The position numbers were made by a program, and so were the translations under genes. Under the pieces are notes generated by a model. That model had not been told where the DNA came from. It worked only from the letters and a program-made list of their open reading frames with translations, and searched no databases. From Rhynchopus sp. YZ270_cl-10 (lineage: Eukaryota > Euglenozoa > Diplonemea > Diplonemida > Diplonemidae), in the NCBI GenBank assembly GCA_964035575.1, contig OZ037923.1:868001-932000 (forward strand): a stretch of DNA of 64,000 nucleotides, given 5' to 3'. Each line of letters opens with the position of its first letter. The first letter of the stretch is position 1. Below, one piece after another: positions 53,577 through 64,000 of the stretch.

Positions 53577-55860
53577 AATTTGGTTCAAATAGGGTGGGGG
53601 GGGGGGTGGGGGGGTTTCCTCGTGTGGTCAACAATAATAGTTCATGTGGTTGAAACACGTGAATGGTATTTTTTTAGAAAAAAATACTATTCGAGGGGGG
53701 GAAAAAACGTTTTTTTGTTTTTGTTTGTTTTGTTGCTGCTGTCCTGACAAAAAAATCACTTTCCGGGGAAAGTATGTTGTACAGCAAACACGCAGATGGT
53801 AGGGCTGTCACCATGGGGTAAATGGGGGAGGGGAAAATACAGAAAGATACGTTGAAAAGATGAAGAAAAGGGGGCACAAAAGCCAGACGACCGGCAGACA
53901 CAGGCACAGAAGTGAAAAGATGTCAGGTTCGCTACAACCAATCTTTTGAAGAGACAAGAATACACTGTCAGCGGGACCACTGAAAGGTGCACGACCTCTG
54001 AAATCTAACTGAGGTCTTTTGAATATTGTTTTTTGTTTTGTAAGCTTTTTTTTTGGTTCTAATGAGAGCAAAAAAGAAGAAGAAGAAAAAAAAGGGAAAA
54101 CACGTTGGGGGCATTTTCCGTGCGAGCAGTTGCCTTTGCTGTGTTGTTCTGTCACCTACCCTGAAGGGTTCTGTACACACACGCGGCGGACTAGTCAGGG
54201 GGACTACTAGTGGAACTGCTAGTCGTAACGACTATGTGTTAAATTAGTAGTGTGACTGGTGTAGTCAGTTTGCCGAAGGTAATTCGTGCTAATCAAATCA
54301 AGGCCGCGCTTACAAAGTTTGGCCACAAACTACACCCCCACCTGCCTAGTTACATGGTGGTACCGCAAAAAGGGGGAAATACCATTCGCTCCCCTTGGCG
54401 CCAACAAAACACAGCATTCAGCGATGGTAAATATTTTCAAAAATAAAAAAAAATAAAAAAAAGTGGAAAATGTGCTAAAACGCAGCTCATGTCGAGCTCA
54501 GTGATGTATATAGGTATCTGTATGTGGGACCAAATCCCACAAAAAATCGAAAAAAAAAAAAAAAAACTATAGAATTTCGGGATTTTTTGCAATTTTTACC
54601 TTACCTTACAGGACTCTAAGAGGGGTCCCGAAGGGACTCCAGAGCAACGCGACCCCACCATGAAGAGCACGGTCGTCAAGAAGCCCAAAAAAACGAGTCG
54701 GGATTCCGCAAAAAGGGGTTCTTTGAGTGACTCGTGGTGTAAAAAGCTAGATTTTTACACCGTACCATGAATTTTTTTCGCCTGCGGCGCCATTTTATAT
54801 TGTTTTTTTTGCTTCGCAAAAAAAAGTGTAGTTCCCAGTGTCTTCCCTTGTCAGCAGTGCTGAATTTTTGGGCAAAAAACAAGCTGATCCCGATCTTGAA
54901 ATCTGGATTCCTGGATAAGACACTAGTTTTCCACATACAAAAACAATGACTGCCTCACACAAAACTACCGTTTTGGTGGGTGCTGGCTATATAAAACCCT
55001 GCACACAACCACGCGAAAATCCAAAAAAGGGGGTTTCCCACATATTTCCCCCTTTACTGTACCCCCACCACCCCTATATACATTACTGGTCGAGCTCATG
55101 CATAAAAAAAAAGGAAAAGTTTTATAAGATGACCCTAAGCCTCTCGGTGCTTAGTCACCTTGATCACATTCGTTATCGCGCCCATAAAAAAATAAAGAAA
55201 AGGGACAAGAGAACAAGCCCTGAAGACAAAAAAAAAAAATATGATTTCTATAATAAAGGATTGCACTTCAGCCAAATGAGAATCAGCCTGTTGTGGGAAG
55301 GGGGGTGGAGGTGGTGGTGGGGGTGGAGGTGGAGGCGGAGGTAACTTTTTTTTTTTGCTTAATTTTCTTTGAAAATTTGGTTGTATTAGTGTCGACACCC
55401 GAGGATGAACTCCACTATACAAGACGCTATCATTTTTTTTGTTTTGTGTTTTGTGGTCAGTACCACTCCAGCCTGCTTTTCATGGTTTCTTTTAGACTGT
55501 CACCACAAAATACACCTGGATACAGGCCGTGTAATGTGCTACACCAACAGATAATCTAAAATAATAATGGCAAGACAAACGGCACCTCACCTAAAATCAA
55601 AACATGTCCAGCACAACAAACACAGGTGGGGTATAAAAAAAAAGGACCCTGTATGACCCTCGGTTTATTTTGATAAAATAGAAATTTCTAGAATTTTCAG
55701 GCACGATGTCACCAAAAATGCTGGAAAAAAAAAGCCCTGTATAAACCCTTGGAGGGGGGTTTTTTATACCCACCTGAGTTTTTTTTTGTTTGACATTGTA
55801 AATTGAACGAACCTCATGGGGCGTACACCAAGGGGGATTTGAAAGCTTGTTTGCTTGTTT
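53577..55860. other. Spacer with repeats
   Basis: No supported gene. It holds a G run at 53597-53616, the segment repeated from 16.25 kb at 54.71-54.80 kb, a hairpin repeat at 55127-55160, a GGAGGTGGTGG minisatellite at 55305-55342 and a TAGTGTAG-type repeat at 55370-55420. Confidence 0.45.
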
Positions 55861-55882
55861 TTGAAAACTTGGTTGTATTAGT

Positions 55883-57086
55883 GTAGACTGATTGAAGGGG
55901 TTTGCTTTTTTCGCAGTTGTCATTTTTGGTTTGTTTTGGTAATTTTCATCAAACTTGTTTTATTTTTCTTTTTTTTAAAAAGGTATTTTGTTTGCTTGTT
56001 TTTTTGTTTTTTTGTTGTTATTCTTATTTGGTATGTGGTTTAAAAATCCACCTTTTATTTTCCCTAGTTAACTATTTTACTTTATTGGCCAATAAATGTA
56101 AGTAGTATCTTTATATTTATCTTTTTTTCTTTTGTATATGTTTATACCGCTTTTTATATGTATATATCGTTGGGGGCTGTGTTATTCCGTAATCAAAAAC
56201 CGGCGCCTGACTGTGTCAGGGGCACCCACGTCACCGTCCTTGAGCAGTGCTTGCGGAGCGGTGCCGTACCGGTGGGAATGTACACGGGGGGTCTCGAGTT
56301 GGGGGGGTGGGGGGTGGGGTATTTGTTTTTTTGATATATATTTTTTCTGTGCATTTTGTTTTGTAAATGCATAGCGCAAAAGCTTATAGAAAAAAAGGGT
56401 AGTGGGTTTGGCCCTTGTCCCCTGTTTCATGAAAACGCCTACATGGGAGCCTTTTCAATAGGGCTGTAGGCAAAAGTAAAAAGGATAAACGTAAGCATAT
56501 AGGCATCGTATCATAGTATGTCACAGCATACGTGCTTGTTTTTCGTGAGGCTAAATGCCACTACACAAACGCCGAAAAGAAGAGAAGTAAAAATGCAAAG
56601 GTAAAGCAAAAAGGTAACATAAAGCTACAAAATGAAAGTAGAAAGGAAAGCAAGTAAAAAAAATAGTTTCGGCCCCTGCCCCTAGACTATGAAAATGCCC
56701 TCACCGGGGCGGGGAGGGGGGGGGCTCTTTTTGTTTTATTTTATATTTTGATTACTAGGCGGTCAACAGTCACACGGATTGTTGGGTCCTAGTGTTGCTG
56801 CCTATGGGGTTATTATTTAACCAAAAAAAATAATAACTTCCCATCAAAAAAATGCGGCTTTTATGGAGTTCACGTTTGGGGTGGTTTTGCAAAACGGGGT
56901 TTTTTTTAGGGGGGGGTGTGGGTTAACTTTTGTGGCAAAAATTGAACTTACTGCAAAAACATGAGCCTTATAGGCGCACACCTTTGCGTATACGCGAATC
57001 TATACTGTGTTAGATGCGTAAGCATAGTTCGTTTTGGGGTAGTATAAACTGCAATGTATTCTTCCGTGTCGTGTTTCGTATAGATG
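55883..57086. repeat. Left terminal direct repeat (pseudo-LTR)
   Basis: 1204 bp, identical by eye to 62737-63940. Contains two related phrases, ctgtttcatgaaaacgcc and ctagactatgaaaatgcc, each next to a G/C block, and a G-rich tract at 56302-56320. I looked for the hammerhead core CTGATGA and did not find it on either strand. Confidence 0.85.
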
Positions 57087-57194
57087 ACGTTTAAGACTGT
57101 GGTGATCGTAACCAACCTCACCAGGGGCCCTCATCTTCCATGGCAGGATGATGGGTTAGCAGTACCGAGGCGTACCGTACAGGTTTGTCCCACG

Positions 57195-60100
57195 TTAGCT
57201 TTGGGGAGACGTGTGGTCATTGTGTGGAGGCGCGCCTGCTGACGTTTGGAAGAGGATCAACTCGCTGCCGGTGTGGGCAGGGGCAGATTGTGTATAGTGT
57301 GGCGCATTTTCTATTTGCGCCGGACTTGGCTGTGATGCTGCTGGCGTTTCGTCAGGCATCTCCTCCACGTATGGTCCAACATGGTGTTCTTGCTGGCGTT
57401 GCTGGTAGTAACTTTGGCCTATTCCTACACCAACACCGTGGAACACGGCTTGGAACTGGTTGACCATTGTACGCAGTTGGAGAACTTCGTTATCGCGATT
57501 CGCTGCATTGTTATTATGCTGCGATACGATGACTTGGCCCTCCTTGTATAGGTTTTCGTGTGCTTGCTGTAACCTAGAGTGCTGGTAGACCATATTTTCA
57601 TTAATGGCTATTACAGAGTCCTTTTCTCGGGTCGCTTCCTCGAGCTGGCGCTGGGACGCGGTCAGCTGGAGTGTGCCGTTGTTGATGGCGTGTTCCGCCT
57701 CTTTTAGCCGGAAGGTTGCTGAGTTGTATGCAGCTTCTCCATTGGCTAACTTCTCATGGGTTTCAGCCAGCAGCGCAGTGGCTGTTTCATGGCGCTTGGA
57801 AAGCTCGGAGAAACTTTCGGAGGTTAGCGCGAGCTGTTTGCTGGCGTGCATCTGTTCTTCTCTGCTTTTTTCGAGTTCGTGTTGCCTTTCTTTTGCTATA
57901 GCATGTTCGCTCTGGGCCTCTATAGTGAGCTGGTCGTTGCGCAGCTTAAGCGATTGGATTTCCTCGGCATACTGCCTAGTGAGGCGCTCCTGGTAACTTT
58001 TTAATTGTTCGTATGCTGCCGCTCCTTGCTGCAGGGTATTTTGGGAGGTAAGGAGGCTGTCCTTTTGGCTTTTAATCGTTATCTCTTTTTCAGACACATC
58101 GTCCACGAGTTGAGAGTATTGGCTTCGTAACGTGGTTATTTCGTGGGTAAGCTGTTGATTTTTATCCTCGTAATTTTTTGAGGAGGTGGCCAGTGCATCC
58201 TTTTGGTCTTGCAGGTCCAAGAGTTGCGCCTGTGCGAGTGCAGCATTTTCCAGATTCTGCTGTTGGGGCTCGGGAAGGGACGTCTTAGGTTTAGGACGCT
58301 TGACCACTTTTTGCTGACTCATTTTTTGCACCTTTGCTTGCAGCACAGCTATAGTTTTTTGGCTCTCCTCGTGGGAAAGAGCGGCTTGTCGGTATTTAAG
58401 CGACGCAGTCACTTCCTCCTCTGTGATTCGTTTAACATCTTCGCACAAAGCACTAATGCGTTTCCTTTGCATGTCGCATGTCGTCTCCAAACTTGAGATT
58501 GATTTAGCAGTTGTGTCGGCTTTGCTAGCCTCACGCTCGTTTTTTTCAAGCTCTATGGACTGGGTCGCCAACTTCTCGTTGAGCTTTTCAATTTCGGTGC
58601 TTTGGTTTGAAGTTATGTTCTGAGCTTCAGAAAGCTTTTTCATGATTTGCAGCGTGGATTCGACCACGTTGGACATTTTATAGAATATCCACGTGATTTT
58701 GTCCTTATATTTGTCGTCGGTGATCGAACCGGGTTCCTCGGTTACTAGATTGTCGTCCATGACAGTGACGGTGGTTTCGTTTTGCTTAACGTAGGTGTAG
58801 TGACCACCGTGGAACGTTCCATAGTGCATGATGGCACCTGATGCTTCATATTCGTAAAGGGTGTCACCAATATGATGCGACATAGACGTGCCGACCTCTA
58901 TTCTGTCGTGAAGTTTCACCAACGCACCGGTGAACCTCTTGACGTATATCGGGAGGTACATAGGGAGGCTAGTAACTTCACGCGATTGCGTAGCGACAGT
59001 ATGGGTATCACAGGGTGTGCATTCAAACATATTCACACCTTGTAGTGTGGTTTTGTTGTGTATTACGTCATGTACGCATTCGGGAAACGACTTAGCCACA
59101 ATGTCGTGTATGTGGATTCGTAATACATTTGTAGGCTCCATAGTCGTCGTGATCGACTTGCATGCGCTGCATGTAGTGGACACTTTTGAGTGTAACTCGG
59201 GTATTTTGAAGAGACTCGAGGTCCTTTGGAGTTCTGCGGTTAGGGTTGGTATTAGGCCCGTTGTGATGAATTCATCGACACATTGCTGGTTACTTCCATG
59301 GAAGTGTTCAGGCAGTGTTCTTTGGAACGTGGAGATATTAAATTTTGTTTGTTCCCTGACTAGCGTTTCGCATTGCTGTAACATGTTACAGTTGGCCGGC
59401 ATTTTACCTTTAACGCTGGATACTAGCTCCGGCAGGTATCCGTCCCTGATCGCTTGTAATGGCGCAATCATGTAACACAAGTTATGTGGATTATGAATAC
59501 CATGACTTGTTTGGTAGGGAGGCGGGGGTGGTGGGGTTGGTGGGGGAGGGGGTACTTTGGGGACTTCGGCGGCCGGCGTTTGGCATGCGTTGTCAATTGT
59601 GGTAGGGGGTGTGACAAAAAAGGCTTTGTCGCGTATGGGCACAGTATGGGTGCTGTGCCTCTGGTCTGGGCCTGTTGTGTTGTAAGGCCTTCGTCCGACG
59701 TATGGCGGTTCTTGGGGTATTTCTTGGTTGTTGGTAACTAAATATGCGGCATGTTCGAACACTCTTAACATTTGCACTTTCCCTTTTGGGTCGTGCGTGT
59801 AGAAGTTTTTCACTTCTCGTGTCCATGTTCCCCTAAGGTCATTCTGCGTGTACCCACGGCTTAACAGGTGCCATAAGATATATGTGCTGTCCTGGATGGC
59901 GTCCTGTAAATTGTTACAGATTAACATGCACCTCCTGAATTGAGATGTCAGGATACCTTTGCCTTGGGACAGTGGCGCTGCACTGGTCCTTGCCGTGTAC
60001 TTAATGGGTTGGAAGTTTTCCCATTCGCTTTCTTTATGGTACACGGACGTTCTTATGTACGTAGACTTGTCGTTGTCGTTGTACCTTTGCCATCGGAATC

Positions 60101-61775
60101 GTCCTCCGATGAACGTGATGTTATCCGGCGCATCGGTAGTATTTTCCGATGTGATGCCGTATGTTTCATCGGGGATATCCGGCCCTAAAGGCATGGCGTC
60201 GTCGATGTACCGTGAGTAAAACTCGAATTGGAGTTGCATACTTTTTGGTAACGACTCAATATAGGGGATTTCCCTAGAGACGCAAAAACAGTTCGCCAAA
60301 TCTTGGCAAGAATTGCCGCCGGTAGGGATGCCGGTTACTTGGTGCATGACCTCATCGCCATTCATAACATAGCAATTTTTAACCATATCCGTGACGAGGC
60401 CTTCTATTTTTTTGGGGTCATAATGCAGGAATTTTCCCTGTGTACCTACTTTCCAGTGGAAGGTTTTTTTCTTACGGTTTTTTTCGGCCGTTTCTCTTGC
60501 AAGCGTTTTTCCTGCCTTCAACGCAAAAACTCGTTCAACACACCACATAACGCCTTTGATGAGGTCGTCTTGATTTAGAGAGGTGTACATAGCGGTAAAA
60601 TCTCTGGTGGTGGGCGTGAGTTTTTTTAGTTGTGAGTAATTATTTTTTATTTTCATCATTACGGAATCAATATTTTCAACGACAAAATATTTCCGGATAC
60701 CGGTTCTTGCATAAGTTCCGTTGTCCTCATCTCTGAGAGTTTCCATTATTTTTTTGAGTATACCGGAACACTCTGTGTGTAGGCCTGTGGCTATATTTCC
60801 CTCGACTGGGTCTTTCTTTTTTTCTTCTTTCTTCACTTTCTTATCCGTTTGCGAGGCGTTGTTGTCTCGTTGGCCAGGGTTGGAAGTACCCGCAATCCAT
60901 CGGTAGGTTTGACCTTTTTCTTTTGGCTTGTGCAACTTAACCGAACCATATAGGTATTGTAGGGATTGGTGTACCTTGACTTCATGTTTAATGGCAAAGT
61001 TTGTCATTTTTTGTTTGACTTCTTCCATCGTTAACGTGCATGGGGCGAATTGTTTTGAGGCTTTTAGTTGGTCTTGTAGTGCGTGCAAATATTGTCGTTT
61101 GCATACTACTCCAAAATCTTGTTTGGATTTGTCCACACTTGTGAAAACTACATCTTGTTGGATGTCGGTAAGTTCCTTCTTATTTATTATTTCGCAATCA
61201 CTAGCAGGTGGTAGTGTTGCAAACGCTTTGTTTATCTTTTCCCTGATAAGCCTAGTGAAGTTAGTTACTTCGTCGTCACTACCATCAAATGATGTAGCGT
61301 AGGCTTCGAAGGCATCGGATGTGACTTCCTGGGCTTCTTGAATATTGCCGGATAGTCGGTAGTATCTGCCTTTTAATGCCAATGCTCTGAATTTCTCCGA
61401 TACATTGTTCATTGTTTGGGCCACGCCGAAGAGGTGGCCTTCGTGGTGCTGGTGGTTCCCGATATATTTTTTGCAAGGGCATTCGTCAACCTCAGGGAGT
61501 GTGTAGTTCTCGAGTGTTTTGCTTACTTCCGTAACATTTTGTATAGCGCAGTGTATTGGTGGCCCTTGGGAAAAGCTCACCATAGCGCTACTAAGCCTGG
61601 CTTTGTCGGGGCATGCGCTTATTATGTCATTATCGTGCAGAATACTTGACATTGCGGTCCGGTCCATTGCTGGGTGTGAAAACCTAATTTTTATGTATTC
61701 TTTTTTCTCGGGTATGATTTTTTCGAACTTTGTTGACTCCAGACGGCTCTGCAATCCTTTTTCGATTATGTCCAC
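57195..61775 (-). CDS. Reverse transcriptase - USP deubiquitinase - coiled-coil fusion protein
   Basis: 1526 residues in one frame. Parts in order: an N-terminal region (1-260); a reverse transcriptase of Penelope-like flavour (about 270-560) with YLYGSVKLHK, DFTAMYTSL (motif A), GIPTGGNSCQDLAN (motif B) and RYIDDAM (motif C); a proline-rich hinge (740-753); a ubiquitin-specific protease domain (about 757-1033) with Cys box NPHNLCYMIAPLQA, paired CSAC and CTPC zinc-type knuckles, His box YGTFHGGHYTYVK and MDDNLV; then a long coiled coil (about 1040-1440) and a short tail. The RT would copy element RNA. The USP would remove ubiquitin, possibly protecting the element's own proteins, which is inference. 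No GIY-YIG endonuclease signature is recognised. Start: first ATG of the frame. Confidence 0.85.
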   Translation of the reverse strand: MDIIEKGLQSRLESTKFEKIIPEKKEYIKIRFSHPAMDRTAMSSILHDNDIISACPDKARLSSAMVSFSQGPPIHCAIQNVTEVSKTLENYTLPEVDECPCKKYIGNHQHHEGHLFGVAQTMNNVSEKFRALALKGRYYRLSGNIQEAQEVTSDAFEAYATSFDGSDDEVTNFTRLIREKINKAFATLPPASDCEIINKKELTDIQQDVVFTSVDKSKQDFGVVCKRQYLHALQDQLKASKQFAPCTLTMEEVKQKMTNFAIKHEVKVHQSLQYLYGSVKLHKPKEKGQTYRWIAGTSNPGQRDNNASQTDKKVKKEEKKKDPVEGNIATGLHTECSGILKKIMETLRDEDNGTYARTGIRKYFVVENIDSVMMKIKNNYSQLKKLTPTTRDFTAMYTSLNQDDLIKGVMWCVERVFALKAGKTLARETAEKNRKKKTFHWKVGTQGKFLHYDPKKIEGLVTDMVKNCYVMNGDEVMHQVTGIPTGGNSCQDLANCFCVSREIPYIESLPKSMQLQFEFYSRYIDDAMPLGPDIPDETYGITSENTTDAPDNITFIGGRFRWQRYNDNDKSTYIRTSVYHKESEWENFQPIKYTARTSAAPLSQGKGILTSQFRRCMLICNNLQDAIQDSTYILWHLLSRGYTQNDLRGTWTREVKNFYTHDPKGKVQMLRVFEHAAYLVTNNQEIPQEPPYVGRRPYNTTGPDQRHSTHTVPIRDKAFFVTPPTTIDNACQTPAAEVPKVPPPPPTPPPPPPYQTSHGIHNPHNLCYMIAPLQAIRDGYLPELVSSVKGKMPANCNMLQQCETLVREQTKFNISTFQRTLPEHFHGSNQQCVDEFITTGLIPTLTAELQRTSSLFKIPELHSKVSTTCSACKSITTTMEPTNVLRIHIHDIVAKSFPECVHDVIHNKTTLQGVNMFECTPCDTHTVATQSREVTSLPMYLPIYVKRFTGALVKLHDRIEVGTSMSHHIGDTLYEYEASGAIMHYGTFHGGHYTYVKQNETTVTVMDDNLVTEEPGSITDDKYKDKITWIFYKMSNVVESTLQIMKKLSEAQNITSNQSTEIEKLNEKLATQSIELEKNEREASKADTTAKSISSLETTCDMQRKRISALCEDVKRITEEEVTASLKYRQAALSHEESQKTIAVLQAKVQKMSQQKVVKRPKPKTSLPEPQQQNLENAALAQAQLLDLQDQKDALATSSKNYEDKNQQLTHEITTLRSQYSQLVDDVSEKEITIKSQKDSLLTSQNTLQQGAAAYEQLKSYQERLTRQYAEEIQSLKLRNDQLTIEAQSEHAIAKERQHELEKSREEQMHASKQLALTSESFSELSKRHETATALLAETHEKLANGEAAYNSATFRLKEAEHAINNGTLQLTASQRQLEEATREKDSVIAINENMVYQHSRLQQAHENLYKEGQVIVSQHNNNAANRDNEVLQLRTMVNQFQAVFHGVGVGIGQSYYQQRQQEHHVGPYVEEMPDETPAASQPSPAQIENAPHYTQSAPAHTGSELILFQTSAGAPPHNDHTSPQS

Positions 61776-62736
61776 CTTCTGGGGGATGACATTTCGCCTG
61801 ATGTGGTTTCGTAGCCATTTCAGGAGTCTTTTAACCCTGTTTACTACGTGAAATTAAAAAGGAAGAAACGTTGTCAAATTAGCAGAGGTTGTAGGTGCAC
61901 CTGGCCTGGGGCGGGCTCAGTCGTCCAGGTAGTAACCATTTTCCATTAGTTCATTTTCCCTCCGGTCGCTTTCAAGACCTCTACAGCGTGTTGGCTCACT
62001 TAGTATGCCATTAGCCATGGTAATGGAAATGGGATGCTAATATTTTGCTTCCAGCTGCACACAATTAAAAGAAAGTTAAGAAGATATCCTTAAACCTGTA
62101 CTTTATTGTGGAAAGTAAAAATTGTTGAAAATACTACTGCTTCGTGGGGTGTTTGTTGCACCTCATGTTTGTTTTTCATGTAATACTTTAGTAGTATAAT
62201 TTGAAAAAAATGGCATGAGTGTATGTTCCGTTTGGGTTAGGTATAGGGGTTACACTGTAAATGTGTTAGGGAGTGGTTTTCACCGGGTGCTGCTCTTTTT
62301 CTCTTCCCTATTTTGCAAGCGTGTATATTGTGAGCATCTTTTTCTTCCCAGACTCATGCTCGTCGAAACAGTTAAAAAGGATAAAGCGGGGTTGTCAGTC
62401 CCAAAATTATAATTGGGGGTGTGGGGGTGGGGTGGTGTGGGGGCTGTGAACTTGTTTTTTTGATACCAAAAAATGTATTCAAAATTGGGGGGTGTTTGTT
62501 TGATGTCTGACCTTTTGGGTATGCCGTATCTTTTTCTTAGCCGGATACCCGTCAGTTTTTATATAAAAATTACAAAATGAGGGCCACATCGTCCGTGTCA
62601 CATAGTTTTGGCTATCAACCGCTCCATGTGATGCGGGTAATGTTGGTCCTTATTTGCTATTTTTAAAAAAAGTTTTCTCATATTCCTGAGAGTACGACGA
62701 TCTACAGGCCGATTTTTAGTCGCGGTATCGCCGGGG
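61776..62736. other. Internal spacer of the retroelement
   Basis: Lies between the ORF start and the right terminal repeat. AT-rich, with no ORF of note; presumably 5' untranslated/leader sequence. It ends tatcgccgggggtagac at the repeat boundary. Confidence 0.6.
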
Positions 62737-63940
62737 GTAGACTGATTGAAGGGGTTTGCTTTTTTCGCAGTTGTCATTTTTGGTTTGTTTTGGTAATTTT
62801 CATCAAACTTGTTTTATTTTTCTTTTTTTTAAAAAGGTATTTTGTTTGCTTGTTTTTTTGTTTTTTTGTTGTTATTCTTATTTGGTATGTGGTTTAAAAA
62901 TCCACCTTTTATTTTCCCTAGTTAACTATTTTACTTTATTGGCCAATAAATGTAAGTAGTATCTTTATATTTATCTTTTTTTCTTTTGTATATGTTTATA
63001 CCGCTTTTTATATGTATATATCGTTGGGGGCTGTGTTATTCCGTAATCAAAAACCGGCGCCTGACTGTGTCAGGGGCACCCACGTCACCGTCCTTGAGCA
63101 GTGCTTGCGGAGCGGTGCCGTACCGGTGGGAATGTACACGGGGGGTCTCGAGTTGGGGGGGTGGGGGGTGGGGTATTTGTTTTTTTGATATATATTTTTT
63201 CTGTGCATTTTGTTTTGTAAATGCATAGCGCAAAAGCTTATAGAAAAAAAGGGTAGTGGGTTTGGCCCTTGTCCCCTGTTTCATGAAAACGCCTACATGG
63301 GAGCCTTTTCAATAGGGCTGTAGGCAAAAGTAAAAAGGATAAACGTAAGCATATAGGCATCGTATCATAGTATGTCACAGCATACGTGCTTGTTTTTCGT
63401 GAGGCTAAATGCCACTACACAAACGCCGAAAAGAAGAGAAGTAAAAATGCAAAGGTAAAGCAAAAAGGTAACATAAAGCTACAAAATGAAAGTAGAAAGG
63501 AAAGCAAGTAAAAAAAATAGTTTCGGCCCCTGCCCCTAGACTATGAAAATGCCCTCACCGGGGCGGGGAGGGGGGGGGCTCTTTTTGTTTTATTTTATAT
63601 TTTGATTACTAGGCGGTCAACAGTCACACGGATTGTTGGGTCCTAGTGTTGCTGCCTATGGGGTTATTATTTAACCAAAAAAAATAATAACTTCCCATCA
63701 AAAAAATGCGGCTTTTATGGAGTTCACGTTTGGGGTGGTTTTGCAAAACGGGGTTTTTTTTAGGGGGGGGTGTGGGTTAACTTTTGTGGCAAAAATTGAA
63801 CTTACTGCAAAAACATGAGCCTTATAGGCGCACACCTTTGCGTATACGCGAATCTATACTGTGTTAGATGCGTAAGCATAGTTCGTTTTGGGGTAGTATA
63901 AACTGCAATGTATTCTTCCGTGTCGTGTTTCGTATAGATG
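62737..63940. repeat. Right terminal direct repeat (pseudo-LTR)
   Basis: Direct copy of 55883-57086. Being upstream of the minus-strand ORF, it is the likely promoter-bearing copy. Confidence 0.85.
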
Positions 63941-64000
63941 TATTAGTGTAGACACCCGAGGATGAACTCCACTATACTATCCACTATAGTTTTTTTGTTT
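63941..64000. repeat. Right half of the TAGTGTAG dispersed repeat interrupted by the retroelement
   Basis: tattagtgtagacacccgag, then gatgaactccactatac, continues the repeat whose left half is at 55861-55888. The window ends shortly after. Confidence 0.7.

Larger units (their letters stand above)
55883..63940 (-). mobile_element. Penelope-like retroelement with 1.2-kb direct terminal repeats; looks whole and recent
   Basis: An 8-kb unit: direct repeats at 55883-57086 and 62737-63940 (1204 bp each, constant offset 6854, no difference found by eye), a single long ORF on the minus strand (57195-61775) and an 0.96-kb spacer (61776-62736). It interrupts a copy of the TAGTGTAG dispersed repeat: TGTATTAGTGTAGAC is present at 55874-55888 and again at 63939-63953, a target duplication of up to 15 bp. 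The repeats share gtagac with the target, a microhomology. Penelope-like elements are known to carry such pseudo-LTRs from tandem arrangement. Identical repeats imply a young insertion. No breaks seen. Confidence 0.75.

Noticed and set aside
55883-57086. Hammerhead ribozyme in the terminal repeats (expected for Penelope-like elements)
   Set aside because: Neither CTGATGA nor its complement with a suitable GAAA partner was found by eye on either strand.
55883-63940. Classical LTR retrotransposon
   Set aside because: No gag, protease, integrase or RNase H order is seen, the RT motifs are not Ty1/Ty3 type, and the target duplication is much longer than 4-6 bp. A Penelope-like assignment fits better.

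Overview
The window is nuclear DNA of a microbial eukaryote with a repeat-bloated genome. The evidence is a Rab gene with a canonical GT-AG intron, a core eukaryotic transcription/repair factor (TFIIH p44/Ssl1), a cyclic-nucleotide-binding K+ channel, no bacterial operon structure, and many eukaryotic-type transposons. Gene density is low: about six host coding genes in 64 kb, nearly all on the minus strand and mostly intronless. I cannot name the species; a protist is the most I would infer.

Layout. 1-2 kb: short tandem repeats, then one TIR element nested in another. 2.6-4.9 kb: K+ channel gene. 5.3-6.7 kb: a piggyBac-like non-autonomous element with TTAA ends. 7-9.9 kb: C-rich low-complexity DNA with internal duplications. 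10.3-17 kb: a patchwork of foldback elements, one carrying a gene-like fragment. 17-21 kb: homopolymer-rich spacer with short hairpin repeats. 21.2-22.1 kb: Rab4-like GTPase. 22.3-24.0 and 35.8-37.2 kb: two arrays of one repeat holding eight copies of a GC-rich hairpin. 24.3-25.4 kb: Ssl1. 26-35 kb: perfect and imperfect palindromes, small MITEs and homopolymer tracts. 37.7-49.1 kb: a tandem family of three genes encoding a C-x2-C-x19-H-x3-C zinc-binding repeat protein of unknown function, plus the flank of a lost fourth copy; a DNA transposon sits in one unit and its empty site is visible in the next. 49-55.8 kb: more palindromes and an inverted second copy of the 10.3 kb element. 55.9-63.9 kb: a whole-looking retroelement with 1.2 kb identical direct repeats around one 1526-residue ORF.

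The most striking items are: (i) the retroelement ORF, which joins a Penelope-like reverse transcriptase, an apparently complete USP-type deubiquitinase and a long coiled coil in one chain; (ii) the tandem zinc-repeat gene family; (iii) short interspersed hairpin repeats in which flanks or loop stay constant while the stem changes on both sides, a covariation-like pattern; and (iv) several insertions dated relative to each other because the target repeat can be read on both sides.

All calls rest on reading the sequence by eye; no database search was run.
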